A stretch of 64,000 bases of DNA from Saccharina japonica (Eukaryota > Sar > Phaeophyceae > Laminariales > Laminariaceae): NCBI GenBank assembly GCA_008828725.1, contig MEHQ01004575.1:1-64000 (forward strand), written 5' to 3'. Of the stretch, positions 12,001 through 27,000 are shown piece by piece (the stretch's first letter is position 1; each line of letters starts with the position of its first letter). The notes below the pieces were generated by a model. It had not been told where the DNA came from. It searched no databases and worked only from the letters and a program-made list of their open reading frames with translations. The position numbers and the translations under genes are program-made.

Positions 12001-15000
12001 TGCAGTACCATGCGTGGTGTTACTGCGCACCCAGATATTACAAGCATGTTGCCGCCAAACAGCTACGTACGGTAGGTACGAACGGAAATCGGGTGTCATC
12101 ATAAAATATGTATTTTGTACGCGGAATGGATATTACGGAGGCACGCCATGATACGTATTCGTGGTTCAGTTTTCGGCCAGAGATGCCATCCTGCTTCATT
12201 TGGAAACCCCTTAAACGCGCGAGTAGTGATGACAATATCCGCGTGGTGTCTAACGTACTGAATGAGCAAGATGAGCTACACTTAGCCTTGAACACCACGC
12301 GACCAACACCCTGAAAGTATTACTTCAAGAACCACGCGTCCTCTCGGTGGTACCGCAACAACGTACTTACAGCCTAACGAGAAGTTCGAACGCATCGAAC
12401 AACCCAGCGGGAAGAGTAGTAAGCTCGTTGAATTCCAGGTCCCTGGGTGTGGAAAAGTTAGACGCGTATAATATGTTCCACGGTTATTTGGTCCTGCCGT
12501 GTCTAACGGTACACTCGATGAAGGCGTTCTGAGTACACCAGACAAGGAGTAAGGCACATATCCTATACACAGAGTAATGCGGGGAAATGCATCGACGGAG
12601 TGATGAATGAAATATCACGGTTTGAAGCACCACACACAACGCGAAGAGATGGTGACAATGCCCGTCATGCATTGTTTATCTCTCGTGGCAGAAATTGACG
12701 TTCACAATACTACATATCAAACCACCGGGCACATGAGACTCAGGATTGGTGGTATAGTCAGCTAGGGTATCGTTTTATTTGTTTGTTTCCTTATTAGCGC
12801 AGAACACCCGACAAAAGAACAGGTATGAAACTGAGATAAGGGCCCAGGCTCGTTGTCGTATACATACCTTCTGTTTTGTTTTTTCGTGCACTGTCCAAAA
12901 TGGAAATTGTAGTTCAGTGACTGCTTGAGGAGTACCCTCGTTCCCATTACTTTGCGTTTTTTTGCGTAGTATTGAGTCTACATTACCCGCAATAGGTGCT
13001 CGATGTCAACACAGTCAGTGTATATTTTTTTTGAGATAGCCGTCGTCGTTTTGGAGATTCTAGAATACGACCCCAGGAGTGAGTGGGGCCCACAAAAGCC
13101 TGACGCGCTAGCGGTGCCGTCAAGACTAGGTAGGCAACAGCCAGAGGCAGCTGTAGTACAGGGACAACGTTTTTAACAGAAGGGGCGGTCCCGTCTTAGT
13201 TAATCTCAGCCGCAGTAAAGCAGGACGACGTCGTGACTACATTTTCCCCCATCTAAACTGGGACCCGGAAACTGGGTAAAATAACGTGTGTCAATATGAG
13301 AGGTGGACTGATTTTCGAAGGTTGCTGTCTGCAAGTCGATGCTACAGAAGCCTAACATTGGCAGTGCGCCGAGAACGCTACATGAATATCTAGTTCAGGA
13401 GTCTTTTTCGCTTTATCATAGTTGAGAGAAAAACCCTTTGGACAACAGAAGCTCTGCGAGGAGAACAATGTACGAAGTATACAACACCGGGTGCTACCAG
13501 AATGTCATGTTATGCGATACTCTACGTTCACTATTAATAGGAGGCGTTCACAGACTACAGTAGAGGCGCACCATTTGTTTCATGAGGCCCAACACTCCAC
13601 GAAATATATACTAAAACTAACTCAAAAACTGACTTTTGAGCAAACAAAAAGTGAAAGCCGGTGAATATACACATCACCTAGGTATATAAACCTATCATAT
13701 TGCAAACAAATATGAATAGTGGCATTCCGACGGTTTATGGTCAACGAGCCCCACCACTCAGAAGATGATAAGTTGAACAAACTCTTCCTTTATCATCGCA
13801 TGCGGCGACGCGCACTCCACAACACTAAAACAATAGAAATATCGTGCCTGTTAGATGTTTCCTCGATGTGTACGCGTCACTAGCGACATAGAACGTTGTG
13901 TCATATGGGCGAAGGGCACTCACACTTCTAAAAACGAGGCCGGAAGACCGTTAAACAGGTCAGCTGGTAGCGTGGAGATGTCGTTCTTGTTTAGATCCCT
14001 GAATGGTCGACGCGAAACGGGGGTTAAAATATCAGACATGGCAAAGCTATCAACCATGGTACAAATGCGATAGTAATCAGAGCACGCACACCAAGTTGTG
14101 TGTATCGACCCAAGTGTTCGTTCGAACAAACGTACATCGAAAGACTGCATGCTACCGCTAACAATATAGGGTTCCACAGTAACCCCCTTGCAGGAAGCTA
14201 TATATAAACCTGAAGCAGCCTTCGCATGTTCGTTCATACGGTGGATCTACATTTAACGGCCAGAAGGAAGATTAGTCGGCACAGCCTACGGCAGCGATAT
14301 TCTAAATAGTCTAGCACATTTACACGCGCCTGTATGCCACTGAGAATACCAACTGCAAACAAGGTAGACAGCAATGGTTGTGTTCGTTTCTGGAGTAGAA
14401 CATAGGCGTCAAATTTCAATTGAACGATGTTGTAAACTGTGGGTTGTCATCGCTCGTCATTCGTGAGTAATCACCAGCATGCAGTCCATCGACAAGGATG
14501 ACACCACTCACAGGGTTTGTAGGCTCTCGAGACCGTTGAAGATGCCAGATGACAGGGTGGTAAGATGGTTTTGGTAGAGGAGCCTAAGGTCGTTCACGAA
14601 GCCGTTTAAAATAGAAAAAACGAATTGAGTTCAGAAGGAAGGGTAATGCCGGTGCACGCAAAGCACAAGTTTTGAACTACAGACCACGACCTCTTGCTTT
14701 GACTGGGTACATTTGAGTGTGAATTCGCTCTTTGTTTCTCAAGAATATAGTCCAACGGTGTGCACCAGGCACCTTATCTTGCCCAAACAACTACGTTGTG
14801 ATTCCCGTACACTTGCGAAAAATGATATTTCAGATAACATAGAAATGAAGCAGACTCTGCTTGGCCAAAGGGAACCCGCGGTTCAGGCAAGACAAGGAAC
14901 GTCAAAATTTATCAGTAGTGCCTCTCCTTGCGAAACATCATGCACTCTAGTACGCGAAAAATAAAGCACGCTGGTACGCAACCAAAACAAGTACTCGACC

Positions 15001-18000
15001 TTCGAGTTACTGTACATTTAGCGGTCCACTGACGCACATTGAAAGCGGCATTTTTAATTGAAACTATAATCCGGTTGTCCCAGCGTCAAGTTTGGCACGC
15101 AGAATGCAAAGATATCTGACCGTACATTTGGGAGTGTTGGGGGTTAAAATGATTGAGCGGTTCGACGTTACGTCGTGACAATTAAACATATTTGTGCATC
15201 ATCGAACCGGCTCAAAGAGTAGCATCCAAGGTACCTTTAGCAAATGGTGACAGGGCACCGCTGTTCTTACCCGGTACTGATCTTATTTGACGGGCTCTTA
15301 TTTACAGTGGGCAGCGACCGATGGCAGTCACTACACTATATGGATTAATGTTGCACATAGACAAGAAGTGACGACACTCACAGCTCATCCAAAGCCTTCA
15401 TACCGCTGAATACCCCCACTGGTAGCGAAACGAACTCGTTTTTAAACAGGTACCTGGATGAGCACACATCGTTAGCCGCCAAAATTAGGGGATCAGTGTT
15501 GTCGAGCCGTGCGTAAACTTCAGCACTCCGCGTTCTCGTTTGGCGTACGTTTTCTACAGGTGTGAGTGCTGCCCCATACGTCATTACGGAACTCCTGCAC
15601 TGATGGCCTGATCCGAACATTCGTGGTCTTCTAACACATGCTAACATGGACCCCATGAAGGTGCCGTAGCGTATGAATGACTTCGTAATCTACTAACAGC
15701 GAAGGGAACCAACTCTGCCGAACTTTAATAGTCCTGTCTGTGCTATGAGAAAGTGTTTGGTTGTAAAGACGAAAGACCAATGGCTTGCTAGACGAACACA
15801 TGACTCAAACTAGTAACCTCTGGCACATTTCAATTGTACAAAGCTTAGCTACTTGCAGCTTGCCTCGCTTTTCATGGCGGTGCTACTGTTTACGCTGCCG
15901 AAGTCAAGCACACCAACGTTTAGCGACCCACGATCTTGGTGAGGGTGAACAACAGTTATATGACGCTCTTGGCGAAAGTAACTCCATACCACCAACCTCA
16001 ACCTTGCTTAAGGGAGCATTGTACGCTACACACGAAGGACTATCCCATAGACTACCAACAGTAAGTTAGAATGGTATCTCAAGGACACAGGGCAGTGCTA
16101 TAACTGAAGAGGCCACATGATACTATATCAATAGTAGGCGCAAATGCATTGGCTCCGCAGCGCTACACTTATTGTATCACCGGCCGAACGAGTTAGCCCC
16201 GGCCAAGCCAACGCCCTCCCAGAAAGTCCCCCTATATTATGTATGTACGTAACGTCGAAACAATCCACCCACAGTTCGTCTAGAGCGTCCAAACCGTCGA
16301 AGATGTCCTCTTGAAGGGAGACCAACTGGTTTGTCCCAAGCTTCCTGTGTTTGGGGCCACCACCAGGGAAGCGAAAAGAAGCGGTTCCATATGTGAGGAA
16401 TTCCCGACCCGCACGGTGATAGAATCGAGGAATTTTCGAACCCGCACGACGATAAAAAGGATATACTCGCGTCTTGTCGGTTGCAGCCTAGATACAACTG
16501 CTGTTACAGGGTGTGGCTTGCCGAATGCCAACATGTAGCAGCGCATGGGCAACGACAAACATGTACTGTGAAGGTATTAATAGAATCGAGCAATATACCG
16601 TTACCAGTCTGCAATTTTTGGCATCACGAGCTGGTCAACAGGCATGCACGACGCCGATAACTGTGTTTTGTGTCGACAGGTCACTGGTGTCTTGATGAAT
16701 GTCTCACTCCATGCCTACAACGGTCCAGCGCCTGTTTTAGACCCAAGAATTTACTGAAAATGTCATGGCCGCGCACCTTTACAGTATTTGTATTTATCAA
16801 CAAAACTTTGGGTACCGGATACAACTCAGAGGTGGAACACCTTAGTTCAAACGCAAAAACAAGTTGTGCATAGGGTCTCCACACAACACACTATGTATTC
16901 TTACGCATGGGATATGATGGTAAGCCCACCACGGGTATTCGAATACCCAAAGCTTCAGTCGAATAAGGTTGAATGCACAAGCCGGCGACCAGGTTCACAA
17001 ATTACCTCCTCCGGAGTTTGTACCGGGGACAAAAACTCTGTACAGCACACAACATCGAAAATCTACCTTACCGACATTTCAAAAGGCAAACAGCAACAAT
17101 ATACGAGTGCGTATCGTAGACACCATTAATCTGCTTGTATTTAACACAGTACCGGAGGCACCGTACGTTTCACGAGTGCAATGTCTGGTATGGGCCACTC
17201 ACAAAGATGTCAGCGACGCAACTCCCTTGAATATGCCGTCTGGCAACGCAGCCAGTACATTGTCCTGCAGGTCTCTGCGAACGTTGCAGTGAAGCAGCCC
17301 ACATTGTTCAGCAATCAGTCGTTAGATTGACATTGTGGTAAGGTTGGTGGCACTGGGTTTATGATAGGCACAGCAACATGGCGCAGAATCATTGGTATAC
17401 GGGTACGAGTCACCATATTCTACTGATCTCGCCGTCTCGTTAACATGCAACGGCAGAGAGAGCTCCGAGGTTTCATCAGGCATCTTTCCTTTAGCCCTTG
17501 CGGATCTCTCTACAGTGTCCAGCATAGCAAATTTTACATCAGGGCAAGCACGATGTCATTGCCTAGGTATATACCGAAGAAAACAACCCGTCTTATACAA
17601 TGCAGTGCAGTGCAGTGAAGTGCCTTTAAGGACTCGCGCCAATCTGATTAGGCTACGCAGAAAAGGGCTTCCTCTATCGCAGCACGGGTCGGGAACTAGA
17701 GCGATAAACTGTCAGGTTCAGGATCGGCCCCATCAAGAAGCACGAGGTACCGGGGCATGGCGTGCCTTTCGATCGGGTAGGCGGTGTGTTCGAACTGCCT
17801 CGTGATTTCCGAACCGCTGCAGCCCCTCCTCTTATCAGTTATTTTGATAGCCTCACACCCATCAATGTGTTCGCCGCCATTAATAAATGATGACTATCAC
17901 GACAAAGTATCCAGATCCTCAAGAGGCGAGCGATGATGGTGCCCGCTTCTATCAAAACTGCAACGAACTGTGATTTTTCGAGGAATGCTGGTGCCTGCGT

Positions 18001-21000
18001 GACGACCTTTCTAGGCTCACTAAGACGTAATAATTGCTGCTTTTGACCAAGAAATGACAGTCGTTGTTTTGTGCTCAGCTCAACCCCTTAAGAACTGGTA
18101 CAACGCATTTAGAGAAAATATACTTGAAGATAACGTGCCCCTCCTGTGAGGGATCAAGGACGACAAGGCCGTTGCCCAAAATATCGAATGCTTATATTTC
18201 GTCATAACATTGCACCACTCGTGCTCTACGTCGATCTGAACACGCAAGCCGTTCCCACTATCGATCCCGGCCAGACATTCTCAACACGGGTATGATGAGA
18301 GCTAACGGTCGTTGTTATCGAAGAGACGTTTGCGCAGAATGTTCAGATGCGTGATCAGAGGTTTTCGCGTAACTTTTTGATCTTCGATTTACTGGTTGTC
18401 TTTTTCATAATGTGGATTTTATATTTCCTGGTATGTTTGGCTCCGTTCATTTTCAAAACGTGAGACAGGACGCCTCTGTACCTCAACACAAAGCCAAAAA
18501 TAATCAAAAGTGTCGAAATTGTGGACGAAGTAAAGCTGCCAGACAACAACGGCCCTAGGACGATGTGAACGGAATATATTGAGGTCATTGATATTCAGAT
18601 GGATATGACCGGGGCGAATACGATGACGACGAACATAATTGTCGTTGCCCCCCCTCCCTCGAACTTTTATAGAAAACCGACTCCACGATTTACCAGTGTA
18701 CTTCGTACAGTACGACGATATATTTTTCGCCTAGGATCGACGACCGTGTTCGACATTACACAAGGGATATGACGGTACCACTCACAATTTACGAAGCGAT
18801 GCCAAGCCGTCGAAGATGTTGGCGGGCAGCACTTCAATGTTGTTGAGCTTAAGACGCCTGCGTCACGTTGGTGGAAATTGACAGTGCACACGAAGAACGA
18901 GTTGCAAAAAAGTGCCACAGGACATGTGTCACGAACGGTCCAGTACACTGGAATGGCATACCGGCAGTTCATTGGGAATCCCGTCGTACCAAAAGTGCAC
19001 AGTGGTCAACCACGCACGTCCCAAGGGATATAATCACCGCAGTCACCATGGTTCATATTTTACCGAGAAGGCACAGTGTTACCGACATAGGTCTCAATAT
19101 GCGTCACGTTCACTTATCCGCCATCGCCTTACAGGCGTGGGGGTTGCTTGTGAAGCTGTAAATGTCGTATATACAAATGTTGATGAGCCAAACGATAGAC
19201 AAATAACCTACTCCTGTTCAGACGAACTGTTACGAAACGCGTTGAGAAGTATTATCGCAAAGAACGGCAGCGTGATACGAATGTTTCGAGAGGAATGCGC
19301 GTGTTGCAACAACACTGATTCATCTCTATATTGATCGGGTGGCGATTTTGTAGACCCGGTAGTATTAAGTGAAGCGGTTAGCCCCAGCAGTGAAAAGAGA
19401 CACCCGGACAAAACGAGCATTCCTGGTGGTGTGTCCAGGAACGAGGCAGCACTAGGTCGGAGAAGGAGAATAAAAGGTCCACCAATAATTCGCACCGTTT
19501 AGATCCTCATCCCAAACACACTCCTTGTGAATAGGTGGCATCCGCAAGGAATATCGACACGTTCATCCCAGATTATCACAAAGAGCGTTGGTGGGGTCAC
19601 TCACAGAATGTCTAGAGAGCCCATGCCCTCGAAGAGGCCGACTGGCAGCACATCCAAGTTGTTTGATCCAAGATGCCTATTTGACCGTTATCATGGACGT
19701 TGGCACGGGGCATGTAAGACAGGGGGCAGGCGGTCCGTGTATGAGCATGTCAGACCCGGGCCGAGATAGAGGTGCCAAGTTTCGTCCACCTTCGTTTTGC
19801 CTATTGGCACGTCACAACTATTTTTGTAACACGACGACAGTTCGAGAGGCCCGATGTACACAGGAAAAACGTATCAAGAGCGCCATCGGCTGGGCTTGTG
19901 ATGCACGACACAGTTGTTCAAAGATTACCAGAATACCTGGTACATACTATTTGTCTCGAGATGAAGTGTTTCCCCCGCAACGACACTGTTTGACGTCTAC
20001 GTACGGAGTGGTTCAGTTCACAGGGTGTCTGGCGCACTGCGATCAAAGGCATATTATCTTGGAAACCCGTGACAGGAATATCTAGGTGTAACGGGTCATA
20101 TCAGAAATCAAAGAAACACGCTTCTAGACGTCTATATTTATGGGTTACGCCGCGGGACCTCGAAAAGGCCCAAAGATTCACTCACAGCTCAATCACAGAT
20201 CCGGCTATGCCGTTGAAGATATCCGCCGGGAAACTGATGAACTCGTTTTCCTCTAAATATCTGCATGATCGGACGCGAGAAGAGAGGACAACCGAGAGGA
20301 CAGGTGTACGTCGCCGATGGGTCATGTCAACGTTTCTTCAAGGTTGTGACGCACGAGAAATTTCGAACCAACCGCGTGTCCACCAAGGCCATCGAAATCA
20401 TGGTCGAGCCTTAGAACAGGCTACGAGCGACACATTCCAGAGAAAAAAATTAGCAGGATGTTCTAAGAGACAACTAGCATCATGAGCGTGAGCAAACATG
20501 TGAACCCAAGATTTACAATAGAGAAGGGTGGTGAAAGTCAGCCGTAGGTTTCATTTTATAGGTATGCCTACAAATCAGGCTCTTGACCTTCGTCAACATA
20601 AGGCTTTTACTGTAGATATGCGAGATATTTGCTGTTGCCGGACAACCAAGCTGTAATCAAATGTAGTCTACAACAAACAGCAGACGGTGCAGCCGTAATT
20701 TCAAACGAGTACCCTGAATATCGAAGGGAAGAGTGGTGCAATTGGAAATCACCCTACTGCTCTCGAAGACATTCAATCCTCGTGATCGACATACATCACC
20801 CGAGGTTTCTCAGTGTCGCTGTAAACAATATTCTTGAAATATGCACGAAAGCAGTTTTACTCACAGATATTCCACAGCAAGGGTGCCCTTGAAGGTCCCT
20901 GTGTCTAACGTCGTCAATGAATTTCCCTCGAGCGACCTGGTTGACGTTCGTTAAGGAAGCAGAACATCAACAACCTAAAGTTCCGTCCCATATTGGGTTT

Positions 21001-24000
21001 GATCTTAAGGGGAACGATAGAAACAGAGATGACACATCCAGTGAAAATCAGTATGTAACGAAAGCCGCAACATACGCTAGGGGTTCAGGTGATGCGGCCC
21101 CGGAAGGCGTAACGCCAGCAATGCCGTTTCAAACATATGATTGTTATCAGCGGATGCATTAGCGGACATCGTCAGAAAACGCAGACGCTTGCTACTTTAG
21201 AGGTAGCACGGTTTCGGCTGAAACGGTTTCTGAAGGCCCGGTCTCCTTAATCCAAAATCGACGGGCGTTCATTCCTGTGTTGCAATACGTTTTATGGTGT
21301 ACTTGGTCATGGGGATTGCATAATCGGGTAGCACTTTTATTTTCCTCCAAAATCGATTTTTCGGTGAGGTGTGGAGCTCTTCAAGTGAAGAGCAAAGATA
21401 AATCATGATGCACCTCTATCGTAGCATGCGTCCGCACACGCCTATTGTTCGCGCCTAGTATGATCAGTCATGACCAGCAGCACCTCATTATGGCTCTAAG
21501 GCAATCGCCCTGTCATCACCCACCCTACACAGGCGTTGCCGGTGGCCCCGGCTACAGCAAGCGAGGGCACCCTGATTCCCACGACCGAGCGCAAAACGCT
21601 CTTTCTAGAGCATACGGGTTTAAACCATTATGTTGGTGCAGCCTAATGCAGGGTTGTCTATGAAGGTGAATACTATGTTTCCAAAAACCACGAGTAACAG
21701 CGTACCGTCTCTCAAAAGTGGCTTTGAGCCGCCGAAAACAAAAACCTCAAAAGCGATACCTCCTAACGCAGGCTTGGCTCTGGGGCCATCCCGATCGATA
21801 TATTACCAAGTAGCCTGTGGACTAGAGTATATTCCCTTATCCGATTCCGCGTTATATACGGTGGGGGTACTCGTAGCAGAAACATTTCGCGAAGCTCCTC
21901 ATTTGAGGAGAGCTCTATACCTGCCAGAGACCAACGTGACCCACAACCGACCCGGAGACAAGAAATAGGCAATGCACGATACGAGACCCAAATGGCTAAA
22001 AACCTAGGCAAAGGGACACTGAGATGCAACATCGAATCGAAGGGGACACCGGGTGTTTAGATCTTTGCTTGAGACACCACGTGAAGACGAAATAGTTGTG
22101 CTCAAATGTGAAACCCATACGGTACCTTGGCTCTGTCGGGAAATATTTACATTTAATATGTACACTTGGCTTCATCATTTGTTTGTTTTCGAGGCACTCA
22201 CAGCCACGTTAGAGAGGCCAAGTCGCCCATGGCTTCTGCGGAGAAGAAGGTTATACTGTTGTCCTCAAGATGCCTGGTTGATCAAGACGACACGTGCGTT
22301 CAATATATGTTGGCAGAAGCAAGTTTTGTTCGAGAGTGTTGTTTGATCGAAAAATATTATAGTTCGACCGGTATGGCACCCGACGACGAGTGCAGTGCGT
22401 GGTTTGCGTTGCCACTGAGTCCATAATTCGTACCGAGTTGAACGTCGTGCGTATACGTCCAGCTTCAGGAGAGACGCCAGGCCGTAACTAGTCAAATGAT
22501 TAGGGTAAACGTGGTGGCAACCACGTCGAAACAGCGAGTTATCGTCAAAGCAAGGTCTAAGCACGACGAGCTAGTCGACGTGATAACAAGTCGCCATGAA
22601 TAACCGTTGGACTCTCGTCAGCAACCACCGAATGGTGTTTGCGTGATTGTTTTAGTCAGGACCGCACCAAACAAAATATTTCATAGGCAGCGACTCCTGT
22701 TCGTCAACCCTTAAAAAAATATCAGTCGCATGGAAATGCTGTAAGAGGAAGGTCGTTCGGATGATGGGTGATGCTCTTAAGACTTAATCTACTGGCAGCG
22801 TCACAGCGGCGACTCACAGTTTCCCTCGCGACGTCAGACGACGTGTTTCACAATAAAGGTAACACGTTTTGGCTGAATGATTTCCTGAATGACGGGGCTC
22901 CTCATCTCGAAATCTTGTCAACATTAATTTTGTTTAATTTTCCGTTGAACGAAGGCATGGGATTGTTCGTCGGGTATAACTTGTGTTTTGCCTCCCAAAT
23001 CTGTTTTTGGGTGAGCTATACAGCTCCTCAAGTCAGGAGCCTCAGGACAAACATGGTTCACAGCTACCGTAACATGCTTCACACCATCCAAGGCACCAGC
23101 CGACAGGGGCTTCAAACGATACAAGCTCAGTGTCGTAAATCGGTGTATCACTACGTCAGCAGCGACGGCATCAACGCTGTCGTGAAGGACGGCGGAGAGG
23201 AGGTGGTATAGACCACAACGGATTGGATACTACCTAAATTAAAGAACGTGGTTGCAACAGCTGGTTTCACAGCATTTTCCAGGGATTGTGAGGTCGGTAT
23301 TCAACTGGTTCTACGGCAGAGTTCACTCACAGCGTTTTGAGAGACGTTAAACCAGCGAAGGCGCCAGGTGGCACGACCTCTAGTCGGTTTTTGTCCAAAT
23401 ATCTGAAACAGGTTGTCACGACAACCGGCAGCAAAGTCCACAACGGTGTGGAGACGAGAGGGGGCATTCAGAAGGGCTTTGTCATACTACCCATTGCAAG
23501 CAACCTGATTGCCACATCTTCTTTGATAGCGTTGAGCAGAGGGCAACTTCCGAAACATTGGTTTCCCGTAATGTCGGATAAAGCGCTATACGTTTGTACA
23601 ATATATCAAGGTTCCACTACATACACGAATCCTGCACGTACATTTCCCGAGCGTCTATTAATAGTATTGATTTATACCCACTGGAAATGGCAGTTTATAT
23701 ATAATTATATACACATGTACACACAAGTCTGAAGCAATTCGTAAGCATGGAACATTTCAATCTACACTCTGCCTGACATAAAAACCGTCAACGAATACAG
23801 TACTGCCTGAGCTACGGCAATAATCGAGAAACTTCCTGACTCACAATACTTCCAAGGATGTTGCACCGTCAAAGGCTCCAGCCTCCAGGGTGGTTAGGCC
23901 ATTTTTCCTCAAATTCCTGGGGCCTCGACGAAGAAGCGGACCACCATCGGACGTTAGCATGTTTATTTGTAGTTCATGAAAAGCAGGAAGTGTAAGAACG

Positions 24001-27000
24001 GCATGCACGAAACGACTACCGAACGGCACACAGTAAACAATGACACTACATACCCAGCATATAGTCTCGAATTAATCCAAGTTCACCTCACACGTCTACC
24101 TCTTCTCGAAAACGTGTAGGTCTTGAACAGACAATCCGTTTCGAAGCATCACAGACGATAGTTGTGTTCCCAGGTTTAGAACCAGAAGCAAGTGCGCCTC
24201 AAGGCTAAAGCATGGTCTACAGGTAAGGCTAGCGTTCCGTTGACATAACAACATCCACATATAACTTCGGGCGGCCATAAAATGACAGATACTTCAGACC
24301 CACTAAGGGGCACGAGAGAGCGCCGGATACCATGCCGTAGCATACGAATAACAATTGGTATTGCAACCGATATCTGTGACAAATACGACACAGGCGGAGC
24401 ATGCCCGCCAACGCCGCCCATCGTTTACAGTCAACGTATTATGCCATGCAGGGTTTTCCAACCTTATCGCCGATTTCGTGTATGCGTCGAACGTTCACGC
24501 TGTGCTCCGGAGGAAATTTGTGATGTTTTTAATATACACACACCTATTCTATGAGCGCCTCTAAAAATACAGGGAAACGGTTTTTTGTTTTTTACATATC
24601 ATTTCGTGGTCTGGTTAGGTTTCAGTTGGGGTTTGGGGCATTTCAATGTTGAGAAGAAATATACAACGAGAAATAATTCGTAAACGATTTTTTTTAATAC
24701 ATTTAAACACGCGAGAACATCAGATCAGGATGCATAACCCCCCCCCACGGTGAGAAGTTTATCGCTTTCGTGCGGTAAACGTGTCAAGTTTACATCGTTG
24801 CCTCGTACATGCTGGTACTTTGTTTCAGTGTGTTGTACCTGGTACTAAATGTGACGTCAAACCTGACTGAGTATTCGCCCAACTAGGCTGCCAACGACTC
24901 GATTACGTGCGCCAAACGCTTTACTGGGAAAAGTCTGGGAACATTCAAAAATGAAAACTCATTGGTTTCTTCATCTGAAGATTCCTGACTGGTGTTGCGC
25001 TTTACGACGGTCTGTTATTGGCCTGGACATAAATTTGCCTCTGTCGCCAGCTCTAGGTCGTAAAATTACCAACTCTGGTCGGGCACCGTCTTCAACTTCT
25101 CGTGGGGTCGATTACGATACCACTGCGAAGCATTCGAAGACGCGGCATGCGGCATTAGTATTAATAGTTATTAATAGTTTAACTGCAACTAAAACAAGGT
25201 AGTCAAATACCCGTGCCAACGTCCCGGGTACCCAAACATGTACTGGTTATAACCCACGGTAGGCCATAAGCATAGTATTGACTACTGACGTATAACCAGA
25301 ACGTCGTGGGTACTTCGACTTTTTGAAGTGGGTTACCTTCCCGATCATGACAAAGACAACGTGATCACAATATCAGCATTACCTTGTGAGGTTACGAGAA
25401 GGCATGGACTGGGTGAGATGAGAAAGCCGACATGATAGGCGTTGTCGATATGATAAAGCCTAGGTCTCGTAGGAGCACCCACTGGATGATGTTTGCGTTA
25501 CTGTACATAAAGTGTGAGGTGAAGCCTCTGAACCACAAAAACCTCTGTCTGGGCTTGTCACACGCGACGTTGGTGATGTGGAGGTGCAAAACAACATTTC
25601 GTCTCCATGTTGGTTGCGTCATGGTTCTACTTGCGCCATCGTAAGGCGCACTCACAGTTCCCGTAGAGACGTCAAACCCTCGAAGACATCAGCTACCAAA
25701 CCAGCGAGGAAGTTCTCGTTCAAGTTGCTGTATAAGTTTGACCAAGCCGGCAGCAACGGCAGCAATAACGTCGTGGATAACGTCGTCGAGAGGACATCTG
25801 TTAAACATGGGCAGACACACAATAAGCCGTGGTGCTCGGGTAGCACAGCTCTAATATCGCCGCTCTGTTCGAGTCTGTTTCTGACAGCAAATCGCGTACG
25901 AGGTATGGCTGGGCCGTTTTGCTAGTCGTAGCGCGCTAAACATGGGCCCCACAAATATCCTCTGCACGTGGGTATACCGCGCGCCTGGTGTGAGTAAATA
26001 CTGGAACGTTTTCCTAAGGAAACCGTTGAAGTCAAAATGAGTTACGAAGAAATGAATCGCACATACTAACTGCCCACCTATTTTATTAGCATATTCACCA
26101 CACCGCATGGAATATTGTCAGAGCTACGATACGCGAGCATGAGTCTGCTACACTTACAGTACTTCCAAGGACGTAGCACCTAAAAAGGCTCCCGTTTGCA
26201 GCGTTGTTAGACGGTTACTCTTGAGAGTCCTATCACATCGTGGGAGGGGTAAGACGAACATATGACACGAACAGTAAGCGTGGGCGAACATGTAAACCCA
26301 AGGTTGACAACATCGAACGAAGGGCGGCGACAGTTAGGCGTAGATTTAATTTCAGAGGTCTGCCTATAAATCATGCTTTTCACCTTCGGCAACATAAGGG
26401 TTGTACTGTAGTTATGCAAGATCATTTGAAAACAAGCTTATTGTAAAAATGGACGGTGCAGCCATAATTCAAAAGGACCACCGATAATATCGTGGGGCAG
26501 ATTGATGGGATTGAAAATGAACCGACTGCTCTCCAAAACATTCAACTCTCGTGATCGACCTAATTCACTCGAGTTCTCTCAGAGTCGCCGTGAAACCCGG
26601 TCTTTAGATATGCGCAACAAATTAGTTTTACTCACAGGTATTCCAAAGAAAGGGTGCCCTTGAAGGTCCCTGTGTCTAACGTCGTCAATGAATTTTCCTT
26701 GAGCGACCTGGTTGGCATCCGTGAAGGAAGCATAATATCAACAACGACAAGTTATGTCCCTTCGGATTCGGTCTCGAGGGAAACATGAAGAAACAAAGAT
26801 GACACACCCAGTGGAAACCAGTATGTTGTGACACGCGCAAAACAAACTAGGGATTTAGGTGATTGCGGTCCCATAAAGAGTAAAGCCAGCAACGTCGTTT
26901 CAAAGATTCGCTTGCTATCAGCGGCTGCATGGCCGCACATGTCCAGAAAATACACGTCTATTGTTTTCGCCTAATATCATCCGTCATGCCCAAGAGCAAA

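Larger units (their letters stand above)
20480..26272. repeat. tandem duplication, unit A
   Basis: About 5.8 kb, paralogous to unit B. It carries exons 24-29, a split LRR exon and two copies of the GACGC inverted-repeat element that B lacks. The junction with B lies just after exon 24's upstream sequence, near GTAAGCGTGGGCGAACATG (26275-26293). Confidence 0.85.
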
